64,000 nucleotides of DNA from Beta vulgaris subsp. vulgaris (Eukaryota; Streptophyta; Magnoliopsida; Caryophyllales; Amaranthaceae): the NCBI RefSeq assembly GCF_026745355.1, contig NC_079206.1:13376279-13440278 (forward strand), written 5' to 3'. Under the pieces are notes generated by a model. That model was not told the DNA's origin, made no database searches, and was given only the letters and a program-made list of their open reading frames with translations. This document shows positions 25,401-36,100 of the stretch, piece by piece (position 1 is the stretch's first letter; the number at the start of each line of letters is the position of its first letter). The position numbers and the translations under genes were made by a program.

Positions 25401-26329
25401 TCTTCAGCCTATATCCTTTAGATATGTATTCAATTCAACTAATTAACATAACCATGTGTTTGTGTTAGGATTTTTTTTTTGACGGGAATGTGTGTATGTT
25501 AGTTTAATCAAGGGTGATGAAGACTTGTAGAAATGATAACTAAAGCATAACCATGTCTACATGCTCGTCTATGGCTTGTGATTTGTGGCTCCCTGAACAC
25601 CAAAAAGTAACATAAATAAATTTTGTTTATGAGTGAGAGCCTATAAAATAAAGAAGTCAGTGTGTGTTGGAGGTATGCTCAGGTTTTGGCTTAAAATATT
25701 GATTAGCTTCACATTTAGCATATGATTATGTACTGATGAAAAAGGTGTATTCCCTTTGATTTGACTCTTTGATTAGCTATTTAAAATAGGGAGATTGTCA
25801 TTGCTAATTAGTGACGGAAATATACATATTCATCATTTTTTAAGTTGGTAAGATGAAAGACACCATTAGATTGTTAGCTCGCGCGCACTGATATAATTAG
25901 ACAGTTATATAGGTTAGATTCTTTGGAGGAAGAGCGATGGTAAGAGAAATCTCTTTTCAAAGAACCTTTAGTGAAGTTTGGCCATATGACCTTAAAGTTA
26001 TAAGATCAAACCTTTAGCACTAGGCCAAATCTTCCTTAGTTGCATATATATCATATTATTGCGAGGATCAAGAGTTAATATACGTGTATAATAAGATATT
26101 AAGGATATGATTTTATAAGCATAAAAGTAATATTTTACATCCGTTCACATTTTCTAATTTATTACCTAGTTCGAATCACACTAATTATTAATCATGATGC
26201 ACCAAATTCAAAATTATCAAGTAGCTTCTTTCTTTTTAGATATTTTCTTCTTTAGATATTTTCTTTTTTCTTCTTGATGTAATGTTCTTGTAAAATTGAC
26301 ATATTTAGAATTTTCGAGTAATTATTTGA
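25401..26329. other. Intergenic, nothing recognised
   Basis: AT-rich spacer between the two copies of the dispersed repeat. No ORF, RNA gene or delimitable transposon. A T-run plus GACGGG at 25472-25487 matches one at 11378-11396. Confidence 0.4.
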
Positions 26330-26650
26330 TATTTTCTTTGTTCCCAAGATACAAGCATGTTAATGTCGGTAAGTGATTATTCTTAAAACTTCTGATGTAC
26401 AAGAAATATCTGCCAATCGATAGAGATATTTCATCATTTGCGGTTCAATATAGAGATATTTTTATGAAGCTAGTATCATGGTTTTGGTTTGCAGTGGATG
26501 TTTGTGAAGTGGAATCTACTCACCGATTGCTTAATACTTCATCATACCAACTCTTCTTTGGGTTCGCAAATATTATTTTTTGCATCAACACAAATGTCGT
26601 TTCAATTGTCTGTTTCAGACAGCAAGCCCTAAAACTACTACTTTATTAGA
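26330..26650. repeat. Dispersed repeat, copy 2
   Basis: Second copy of the repeat at 25111-25400, same orientation, about 1.2 kb away. The copies differ by many substitutions and by short insertions such as an extra gagatatttcatca segment here. A plus-strand ORF (26395-26649) has no recognised domain and the homologous frame is not kept in copy 1. Confidence 0.6.
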
Positions 26651-26706
26651 ATATGACCTTTTAGTTTCTCTATTTGTTTCAAAGTAGGATGAAGACCCCT
26701 TATAAA

Positions 26707-27478
26707 CATGGTTGCTAAACGCAGTCTCACTTTACTAACGCAACTTTAAAAAAAACCCAAAAAACCCTTATTATCATATTCTTTCTAAAAACCCCTCTCT
26801 CTCTAAAGATATTCTCTCCTCCTCTCAACTGTTAGATATAAAAAACTTCATCGAAGATCTACAAATTTTAATTTGATATTCAATGGACCATAATTTTGAC
26901 CCAATCGAATTTCAATTTGATGTAAGTTGTGAATTTTTTTTCGTAATTATGATGCAGGTTGTGAATTTTTTTTCGCAGATTCAAGTTGTAAATTTTTTTT
27001 TCAAAATGTCTGTTTCGTGTAGACTAATGAAACAATGATTCCGTTTCGTGTAGATTACACGAAACAATTGATTCTGTTTCGTGTGGACTACACGAAACAG
27101 ATGATTCTGTTTCGTGCAATCTGCACGAAACAATTGGATCTGTTTCGTGCACCTTGCACGAAATACCAATATTCCCTTCGAAATTCTGAAGAAGTTGGAC
27201 GAAATTCAAAAAATTATTCGCTTGATGCTGAACCGAATGTGTATATATCTGTAATTTATCAATTTTCCAACATTTTCGAAAAGATTGAAGAGCTTGGAAA
27301 CGAATTTGGGGTATGATGGTGGCGAATTTGTGAAATTTCGTGAACCATAAATCTTCGAAGAGGAAGAGGGTGATGAGAGAGGAGAGGAAGAGGGAGAAAT
27401 GAGTTGTGAGTGAATAAGGGTAATTTTGGAATTTAGATGGGTTGTACATGGTAAATGAAAGTTGCATTTAGCAACCCC
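26707..27478. mobile_element. Mutator-like MITE with 9-11-bp TSD
   Basis: The flanks share ccttataaa (26698-26706 and 27479-27487; up to 11 bp if the adjoining C residues are counted), the size produced by Mutator-like transposases. Inverted ends: left GGTTGCTAAACGCAGTCTC, right reverse-complemented GGTTGCTAAATGCAACTTTC. The interior carries a tandem hairpin array (27010-27167) and an A/G-rich stretch (27350-27400). No transposase. The TIR is clearly related to that of the next element at 27637-28752. Confidence 0.75.
27010..27167. repeat. Tandem array of 33-bp hairpin units
   Basis: Nearly five head-to-tail units of about 33 bp, each of the form CTGTTTCGTG, 4-8 variable bases, CACGAAACA, then a short spacer ending TGATT or similar. 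Each unit is itself an inverted repeat, so every unit can form a hairpin with a 9-12-bp stem, and compensating changes are visible (GTGTAG/CTACAC, GTGCA/TGCAC). As 33 is a multiple of three, the array stays open on both strands and creates repetitive ORFs, which I do not consider genes. Confidence 0.9.
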
Positions 27479-28148
27479 CCTTATAAAAAGGGAGGAATTT
27501 TCAAGGATCTCACATTGTACCAGAACCCCTTAAGTGGAAAGATATTCTTGATGAGCCGTTTAATTATGTGGAGTACCCGTGGGGATTAGTTACTATTGGC
27601 GACAATGACATCTTAGTTGTCACCAAAAAAAGAATCTAAACCCTATTACGGGAGTAAAATGAGGATTTCCTAGTAACGCCCTAAATATGGTATTTTTATA
27701 CCGTATTTATATACTTATATTTCTTTCTCTCTCCTCCCTTTCTTCTTCCACTCACCACTACAACCACCACTGCCCAACCACCGTCGCACCACCACCGCCG
27801 GAACACCACGACACCACCACCGCCGCACTACTACCCCGACACACCACCCCCACCAACCCCCTCTCTTACATTATGAAGCCACCAACCACACCGCCGGAAT
27901 GCCATCAAATCAAGAAGCAGCTGATGAGACCAAATGAAGCCAGTCAACAGGTGCACCATTTACATTATGACTTTTCAAGAATTCCTCCACTTGCTCTCTC
28001 TGTTTTTGTTTTTCAATAAAAGGAAAACATGGAGACCTAAACATGGAGACCTGTGAAGTTTTTCAAGAATTCCTCCACTTCCACTCACCAAGATATGTGA
28101 AGTTTTTTTTTCAATTTAAAGTGAATTTTTTTAAAAAAAAATTTAGGG

Positions 28149-28266
28149 GGCGTCCACCATGGACGCCCCACCACCGGTGGAGGCGCCCATGGCAGGCGCT
28201 CCACCACATGGTGAGGCGCCTGCCATGGGCGCCTCCACCGGTGGTGGGGCGTCCATGGTGGACGTC
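28149..28266. repeat. GC-rich palindrome, copy A (118 bp)
   Basis: The whole 118 bp is a near-perfect inverted repeat about its centre at 28207-28208. It is made of smaller palindromes: GGCGTCCACCATGGACGCC, CCACCGGTGG, GCGCCCATGGCAGGCGC and CCACCACATGGTG. Only the last base pairs and the central arms (gctccaccac / tggtgaggc) deviate. ORFs with repeated Ala-Pro-Gly strings arise on both strands and are artefacts. Confidence 0.95.
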
Positions 28267-28300
28267 TCCCTTAATTTTTTTTTTAAAAATTCAATAAAAA

Positions 28301-28424
28301 GGAGGCGTCCACCATGGACGCCCCACCACCGGTGGAGGCGCCCATGGCAGGCGCCTCACCATGTGGTGGAGCGCCTGCCATGGGCGCCTCCACCGGTGGT
28401 GGGGCGTCCATGGTGGACGCCTCC
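28301..28424. repeat. GC-rich palindrome, copy B (inverted copy of A)
   Basis: Same architecture as copy A. The central sequence CAGGCGCCTCACCATGTG followed by GTGGAGCGCCTG is the exact reverse complement of the centre of A, so B is an inverted copy of A, with an AT-rich linker of about 35 bp (28267-28300) between them. The flanks of A and B (poly-A/T and AATTTT) are also arranged as inverted repeats. Confidence 0.95.
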
Positions 28425-28752
28425 TTAAAAAAAATTCAAAAAAAAATTTTAGAGGTATGCCGGCTGCCACCATGTGGTGGAGGTCTGCCGCCGGGATGTT
28501 CGCGAAGGTTTTGCCGGAGGCCGAAAATGCGCCGCCGCCACTCGCTGCTGCCGTGTCGCCGGAATTCTTGATTGATACTCTTTTTTGATGATAGAGATGG
28601 AGTAAAAGAGGAGAGAGAGTGATAAGTGAGGGAGGGTCAAGAGAGTGAAGGAGAGTGGGAGTGGGAGAGTGAAAGTATTAAAATACAACTCATGTATTTG
28701 TATTTTAATACAGGGCGTTAATAGGAAAATTCAGGGCGGTGTTTAGCAAATG

Positions 28753-29289
28753 AGGAACTAAATGTTAGATTAAGTATTTTAGTATAATGATCATAGTTAA
28801 TAATAAAGTTAAGAAGGGTCGATCATTACACCTCCATAAATGTCTTAAAAACATTCAATCTAATATATTCATCAAAATATTCTATTAAAGTTTGTTATGT
28901 GAATAGTATAAGTCAAACTTCAAAGTGTTAAATATTTAAAGCTTGAAGAAAGTATCAAATTTAGTTGCTATAATTTACCAATTATATATGACCCTACAAC
29001 ACCCTTGTGTTAATCATATTGGGCCTTGTGAAGATATCATAAGTGTGTCTTATGACTTTTTAAATTGGTCGGTACGAGAGTTTGTCGCACTCAATGACTT
29101 TTTTTATAGAGGAGCTTTGCAAACCTTTCAAACACTTTGGGATGATTATTATTATGTAGTTTGTGGTCGACTCGACATTTTAGAATGTCCTTTATCACTA
29201 GTTACTTGTTTTTCCCAAGCTTTCACTTTCCCCTCTTTATTACTTCTAGAAGCCTCCCCAACTCCACCTCATGACCCTAGGAAACTTTC
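28753..29289. other. Spacer with one unassigned ORF
   Basis: AT-rich sequence. An ORF at 28943-29374 (143 codons) runs through this spacer into the tandem repeat at 29290. It has no recognised motif and its C-terminal third is repeat sequence, so I do not call it a gene. Confidence 0.4.
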
Positions 29290-29567
29290 AAATAATGGTC
29301 ACCTACGACCCCAAGATGCATCACATAGGGTTTGTTGCCCAGATTACGTGAAGTCGAAAATCCTTGAAGCATGAATCATAACCTTATAATTGGGCCATGT
29401 CGAGACCATTTGTGGAATATTTTTGGAGCCAGCATCATCGTTCTCTGTGACCTTCCAAATGTCTTGTGATGATGCTTTGGTTGATGGAACCTTCTACATA
29501 CCCTTAAAATGCTTTCTGCAACTTATTTATATTGTATTTCAAACTCAACCCTAAAATAGCTATACAG
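29290..29567. repeat. ~300-bp degenerate tandem repeat, first unit
   Basis: One unit of a tandem family whose other units lie at 30957-32069, 32965-33100 and 38841-38935. Marker phrases in order: gaccccaagatgcatc, ..agggtttgttgccca, ttgaagcatgaatcat, attgggccatgtcg, ctgtgaccttccaaatg, ttgtgatgatgctt, gaaccttctacat, and ttaaaatgctttctgcaact. Non-coding; presumably a decayed satellite-like array. Confidence 0.7.
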
Positions 29568-30956
29568 TGTCTACATATCCATACGGTTAATGTCTTATAA
29601 TTATATGTAATTATGTAATTATAAAGACATGTATAGACAAATTTTTTGATCTGTAATACTTTTATTAAGTAATAACATTATCTTACCCCAATTCTATTGA
29701 AATTTTTATTTTTGTCCCCCAATTCCTTAGAAGTTTCTTTCAAATAATTTATCATGTCATAATGTCTCTTTTTCAATTTCGCATTAGATATAATATTAAG
29801 AAAAGATAATAAATCAATTTATAGATTATAGTTTGATAATTATTAGTTAGTATTCCCTTAATCCTTCATTAATCATGTTTAGCCATAGATTAGTCATTAA
29901 TTTAAGATTTTTATACTTAGAATTCATAATTTGTGAGTAGATTTCCATCTAGGTTTTGGTATAACTGAGCTTTTCTTTGGTTTTCAATTAATGTAATTGT
30001 GGTTATTTAATGATGATTATGCATTGATTTTGGTATTTTGAGGTATTAAGATAGATATTGATCATATTTATACTTTAGAATTTTGGTTACAAGCATTCTT
30101 TGTTGAATTTTCAATATTCAAATCTCACCCCATGAATCAATTTGATTTTTAGGCTAAGATATTGGGTAGAAATTAGATAGATTCTTTTATTATGGGTTTT
30201 CCGTGCTTATTTGATTTCTTGATCGATCAACTAAATACTACTCCCTCTGTTTTTTTTTATCATTCATACTTTGACTTTGCACGTTTGCCAATGCACGTTT
30301 TAAAACTTAAATATCTTTCATTATATATTAGTAAAAATTATAACGATTGAATATTAATAAAGTACTAATTGAGACGAATCAAACAAGACCCCACATGACT
30401 ATGTTTTTCTTATAAATTGAGAACATTTGAGAAGATTCTCTCTATGCATGAATAGTGTCAAGATTCTAAGTGAGAAAGATAAAAAAAAACAGAGGGAGTA
30501 TCCAATAACTAAATACTATTCAAGAGAAGATTTAGTTGATTGATTAAATTATTAATCTGGAGGACCATTTCGAGAAAGGTTTGAGACTTTCTTGGAGACC
30601 AAAATCTTCCTTAATTATCGATTTAAATCCGCATTACATTGATAACCATTTCACTTTTGATTCATATTAGTAGCCTGACCTTAATGCTTTCCATATTGAT
30701 TTTGTATCCCTTATTTGTTTGATTGTTTAATTTCATCCTAGTTTAGTTCATAGTTTGTTCCAACCATTTTTTTATAAACCCTCAAATACCCTTCAACTAG
30801 GTATTACTTGTTCATACTTTAATTAATCCCAACTGGGGATCGACCATTGACTTGCCTTTACTACATTCTTAGAAATTGCTTGTTTACAAGTTAAAAATTT
30901 AGTTTAAAGAATGATTTTTGGTACCTTTGCGAAACACTAAGAACTTCTTATCACTC
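29568..30956. mobile_element. Possible solo LTR inserted in the tandem repeat
   Basis: About 1.39 kb starting TGTCTACATATCC and ending AACTTCTTATCA interrupts the tandem repeat. Its last 250 bp contain ATCCCAACTGGGGATCGACC followed by TTGACTTGCC and later TTTTTGGTACC, a phrase typical of the end of Athila/Tat-type plant gypsy LTRs. No ORF and no target duplication was found, so the boundaries are approximate. It contains a Stowaway MITE. Confidence 0.45.
30241..30498. mobile_element. Stowaway MITE, copy 1 (258 bp)
   Basis: Perfect terminal inverted repeat CTCCCTCTGTTTTTTTTTATC, flanked by TA (30239-30240, 30499-30500). A second copy of exactly the same length and well over 90% identity by eye lies at 46295-46552. 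Confidence 0.95.
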
Positions 30957-32069
30957 GAATGGCCCCGGATGCACTGTAGCAGGTTTTTTGCCTCGGCTTT
31001 GGGAACGTCCTAAAAGCTTGGCTTATATAGCCTTCAAATCCATTTCAAGGCTATTTTTGGACTGTTTGGAATCAACCTTCCTATGCACTTGAGGATGCCT
31101 TGGATGACTCTCGGCTTATTGGTCCCATCTATATTTTTCTCAAAATGCCTTCTACAACTGCAACCTAAAATAGTTGTGAGACACCATATGTCTAACTGGG
31201 TTTGAAAATGATTTCAAATGATCTCCTATGAGCCATAAACTATGATGCATTCCATGGGCTTTGTTCCAGGCCGAATAAATATCCCAAAGCATTAATTTTA
31301 TAACCCTCAATTTGTTATTCTAGGGCTATTTTCGAAAATGTCTGGGGCGAATAATATTTGTTGTTTAAGACCTTCACGAATAGTTCAAGACGTCTTGTGA
31401 TGATTCTCAGGTCGTCTGAACCTTCTACATTTCTTTAAAATGCCATCTACAACTCGTTTGCATATTTGAAGTCTAGTCTCAAAGTGGCGCAAGCCACTAT
31501 AAGCTTATTTAAACCAGATAAATAATTTTAAAATGCGTCTCATGACCCTAGGATGCATCCTATGAGGTCTATTGCTCAAGTCCTGTGAAAGCTTGAATTA
31601 CAATTTTTAAATTTGGCCATTTCAACACTATTTCTAGACCTTTTTTGAGACTGGTAATAATTTTAGTTCGGGACCTTTCTATGGCCTTGAGATGACTTGG
31701 TAGATTGTCAAGTCTTTGTGCCCTTTATATTACGTGAAGAACTTAAAATTTTTTTTACAACTCGTTTGATATATTCGAATTTCAAACCCAAAACTGCTCC
31801 AGAGGCCACCTAATACCCATTTTAAGGCGAGTAATTGATTTCCAATGACCTCTCATAACCTAAAGGACACATCCCATGGGGTTAATTGTCCTAAAACTCA
31901 AATGATCATCAAAGCGGGAATTAGCTTTCATATTTGGTCCTTTTGGGGCCATTTTTGGACTTTTATAGGTCAATATTTCTTTTGTCCATGATCTTCTCGA
32001 GGGTCTTCTCGTTCAGTATATCTGAAGTTTAGCCTTGACATACATGTTTATGCCAAAAATCGCACAAGG
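30957..32069. repeat. ~300-bp degenerate tandem repeat, units 2-5
   Basis: Three to four units with period about 295-310 bp, judged from the recurrence of tctacaact at 31151 and 31446 and ttacaact near 31755, and of the phrases gatgca..., gaaagcttgaatta, tttggccattt and atgacttggtagattgtcaag. Units differ by roughly a third of positions, so the array is old. Non-coding. Confidence 0.7.
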
Positions 32070-32964
32070 GACGATTATTGGTCGGGACATCGATAACTAG
32101 ACTAAGACAAGAAAAATAAAAAGGTGAAAATAAAAAGAGAGGAGACACAAAAGATGGTGACGTGAAAAACCCCTATGAAGGTGGGTAAAAACCGCGGGTG
32201 GATATGAGACCAAAAATCTAATACTATGATCCGGGAGTTAAAGCCATAGTAATTACAAGTTCATTGAGTATTGATAATAAAATAAAAACATTATACAGAG
32301 AGTATAAATAATGTAAACCAAAGAAAAAGACTAAAGTTTGTACAGTGATCTCGTGATTACCGCATAGGGTCATTGAGTACAATTATCCTTAGATAGTGTA
32401 GACTACACTATTCGTAGTCACTATGTTGTTTTGTGAGGCAAGTTATATTAGGAAAAAGGTATATCATTTGGGATGAGGAGTTTATAGTGGGATGAACATC
32501 AAATAGTAGAAGTAGATAAAGTGGACCAAGAATAACATAGCAAAGTTATGGATAAAGTATAGTAGCATAGCATGTACGTAATGGCAATGGAGATTTGTGG
32601 AGTGGATAGAAGTTCATGGACTTGGGGAATAAACTATAGTAGTTTCTTATTGAGGTTGAAGCTCTCCTTGATAGTGGGCTTGTAAAGATGTATCTTGGGA
32701 AAATTTCCCTTGGAATTGATTGTAGAATCCTCCCTCGTGGGATATGCAACCCCCCCTTTTTTATAACTTTCACCGCAGCATTGTTTGGGGAATATTGCTG
32801 AATAGTTGGATTACGGTTCCTTAATTGTAGGAACAAACTTTGACTCTTCCATGATACTCTATTTTACTTGCGCAAAAATAGGAGTTCTAGTAACGTCTTT
32901 TTGTATCAGACGCGACATCACGTCGTGCGAAATTTGACCATAACAATACATTCGAAACCCATTG
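32070..32964. mobile_element. Possible LTR-like insertion
   Basis: Sequence unlike the surrounding tandem repeat. The phrase GTGAAAAACCCCTATGAAGG then GGGTAAAAACCGCGGG (32162-32200) resembles a block that is common in LTRs of plant copia families. No ORF of retrotransposon type, no primer site and no target duplication was found, so the assignment is weak and the edges are approximate. Confidence 0.35.
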
Positions 32965-33100
32965 TTTGTCTGTTATAAGTCATATATATAATTTCAAAAT
33001 GCCTCCGTGACCCTAATATGGATCTTATGGGATCTTGTTTCGCAGGCTCCGAGAATTTCCTAAAAGCATGAGTACTATGCTTCAAATTTGGCTATTTTTT
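32965..33100. repeat. ~300-bp tandem repeat, unit cut by the LINE
   Basis: Contains catttcaaaatgcctccgtgaccct, tatgggatcttg and gcttcaaatttggctatt, matching the other units. The unit stops at the LINE insertion point and resumes at 38841. Bases 33091-33100 (gctatttttt) are one copy of the LINE target duplication. Confidence 0.7.
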
Positions 33101-36100
33101 TTTTCTTTTAGCCAGAAAGAAAAAAACTAGGGAGGATCCCAATTAACAGGCCACCCTAAAGCATCCACCCTAAAGCATCCTTATGGATGATCTTGGAAAA
33201 AGCAATATCAGGAGATTCAAACCAATAACAGAGATTATTAATGGAATGGCCATGATGAGCCATCCAATCGGCTGCAAAATTAGCCTCTCTAAAAACATGC
33301 TGAACATTATAATTATCAAATTTTCTCAAATCTTCCGTTGTATCATTAATAAAAGCATTAATAGACCAGAGAATTTTTCAAATTCTTTTGATAGATTGGA
33401 TGACCGAGAGATTATCACCCTCAATAGTAATATTACTAGCCCCTAAAAAAAGAGCTCCCCGAACACCTTCTCTAACATTCCCCATAGTATCTCTAATAAC
33501 AAAATCATAAGCTGTGCTACCATTCTGCAACTTAGAACCATCAAAATTAAGTTTAACAAAATCATGAGAAGGGGAGGGGGGGACTCTTTGTTAGGCCTAA
33601 TATCTCTAATATTAGGCCTGGGCTTTTTAGCTTCTTTACTAACTTGTTGACTATAACCCAAATTATAAAAAATTAGAATAAGAACAATCTATATTATGCA
33701 TATAAGCTTTAATCATAGCCCCTAATTTGGCTGGCGAAAAACTTTCCTGACGAAATGTGATACAATTTCTAGCATACCAAATAAACCACCAAACAACAGC
33801 ATATAGAAATTGAGGTTCTTAAGAGTTAAACAAGACTTAAGATTGATAAAGTACTCAGTAAAAGAGAGATCATTATTATAAGTAGGAAGCGGGGAAAAAC
33901 CCCCCATTGCCATTAGCTACTTCTAAAACATCATGCATAAAAGGACAGTCAAGAAATAAGTGATGGTCATCTTCAGAGTGAAAGTTACAAAAAACACACT
34001 CTAAAGGAAGGAAAACATGACTCATTTCTAACCTCTTTTTGGTAGGGAGACCATTCTGACAAATTTTCCACAAAAAGAATTTAATCTTGGAAGGGATGGA
34101 CAGCCCCCAAATCCAAGCAAAACTAACCTGGTTGGGCGGATCTAGTCCATAACCTTGAAGCAGAGCAGCACCTGATTTAACCGAATACTCTCCATCTGCA
34201 GTAAGACCCCAAAATATTCTATCTGCCATTCTATTATAAGGAAGAAAATTTTTTAGAATATCCTTCACTACATTAATCGGAACATAATTTAAGAGAAGAT
34301 CTTTATTCCATTCAGCAGCATCTGTAATGAAAAAACTAACCATCAACTCCTCTGACCCAATACTAGGGGAGTGCTTATTTTTAAGAGGGTAGTTAAACAC
34401 CCAATTATCATTCCAAAACGAGATATTCTCCCCCATTTCCCACCATCCATCTAAGACCTTGTTTGAAAGGCGTACGCAACGTCATTAGTTTACACCATTG
34501 CCACGATACATTAGCTTTAGTTTTATAAGTGAATAAAGTGTATTGTTTTAAATATTTTTGCTTAACAAGTTTGACCCATAAGTTATTAGGCATCCCAATG
34601 ATTTTTCAAAGAAGTTTAAACTGAAGAGCTAAGTTATTAATTTTAGCTTTTCTCTACCCCAATCCTCCATTTTTTAGGTGTACAAATCTTATCCCAACCT
34701 ATCAAATTAGGAGCTTTAGAATTCGGATCTTTATTCCAAAGAAAATTCCTATAGTTTTTATCTAGAGAAGAGAGGATATAGGGACGGACGGTAAAACTTT
34801 GCATTTGGAAGCTAGCTTTAGACACTAGATTGGACAGAATTAAAATAGCTCTACCCGCTTGAGATAGAGAATTGGCTCTCCACTTAGTAAGTTGAGAGGA
34901 GACTTTTTCTTGAATAGAACTAAAAGTTGCAGTTGTGACCTTGCTACTAATGATTGGGCAACCCAAATAGTTACCTAGAGATAGAGAATTTTCCATCTGG
35001 AGAATATTCTGAAAAACACTTAATAATTCTGTTGGGGTATTTGTAGTACATTGAAAAGCAGACTTATGAAAATTGACAAGTTGGCCTGACATTGAGCAGT
35101 ACTTGTTAAGAATAGCTTTTATAGCATGTCAACTTTCTACTTTAGATTTTGCAAAAATCATTGTATCATCCGCAAAAGTTAAAAAAGGAATGTTAATTCT
35201 AGAATGACCAAGAGTGACCCCTATCAATCTAGAATCTATAGTACTTGCTTGAAACAATTGACGAGCTAAAATTTCTGCACATAGAATAAAAATATATGGA
35301 GAAAGAGGATCTCCTTGACGGATACCTCTAGAAGGGAAGAACATATCTCCAGGAATACCATTTACCAATACGGAAAAAGGACACAGTTGTAATGCATTGA
35401 TGGAGCCAATTGATCCATTTCTCACAAAACCCAATTTTTTAAAAGTTGCAAAAATAAAGCTCCACTCTAGTCTATCATAAGCTTTTTCCATATCTAATTT
35501 AATAGCTAACCACCCTTCTTTTCCTTTTTTATTCTTAAAAGAATGAAACACTTCATGAGCTAATAGAATATTATCTTGAATTTGTCTTTCAGGGACAAAA
35601 GCCCCTTGTAAAGGATGAATAATCCGACCCAACACTACTTTCAATCTATTAGCATAATTTTTGAAATAATTTCATAAATAGTTGAGCAAAGACTAATAGG
35701 TCGAAAATGATTTGGGTTAGAAGGAGCTTCTATTTTAGGAATTAGAGTGATAAAAGTATGATCGATTAATTTCTTTTAAAATTTTTCCTGAGTGAAAAAA
35801 GGCTTTAATAGCCCTATACACTGAGTTTCCCACAAGAGTCCAATACTTTTGATAGAATAAAGGAGTAAAACCATCTGGACCCGGAGATTTATCCGGTGCT
35901 AGATCAAACAGAGCAGATTTGACTTCTTCAATCGATATATCAGCGCATAGGTCTATGTTATCATTTTCAGAAATTATACACTCTAATAAGGATAGGTCAG
36001 AGTCATAATTAAAACCACATTCCATATTCTTAGCAAATCTGTTCTAAAACGCATTAGTAATACATTCTTCTACTAATTTTGGTTGAATGACTAAACGATC

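Larger units (their letters stand above)
27637..28752. mobile_element. Mutator-like element carrying nested palindromes
   Basis: Right end, reverse-complemented, reads TTTGCTAAACACCGCCCTG then AATTTTCCTATTAACGCCCT; the left end reads TCTAAACCCTATTACGGG then, after a short gap, GATTTCCTAGTAACGCCCT. These match the TIR of the element at 26707-27478 in pattern (GCTAAACGC..., then ACTAACGC). Inside are a CAC/CCG-rich pyrimidine stretch (27730-27870), a short coding-like stretch, and two 120-bp GC-rich palindromes. Ends are approximate by a few bases and no clean target duplication was found. No transposase. Confidence 0.6.

Noticed and set aside
27010..27167. CRISPR-like repeat array
   Set aside because: Regular repeats with variable bases, but the variable parts are hairpin loops of 4-8 bases, not spacers, and the context is a plant transposon.
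28159..28571. Ala/Pro/Gly-rich ORFs on both strands
   Set aside because: They arise from the palindromic GC-rich blocks, which read alike on both strands.
28943..29374. 143-codon ORF as a gene
   Set aside because: The end runs into the ~300-bp tandem repeat, no family motif is seen, and there is no sign of exons around it.
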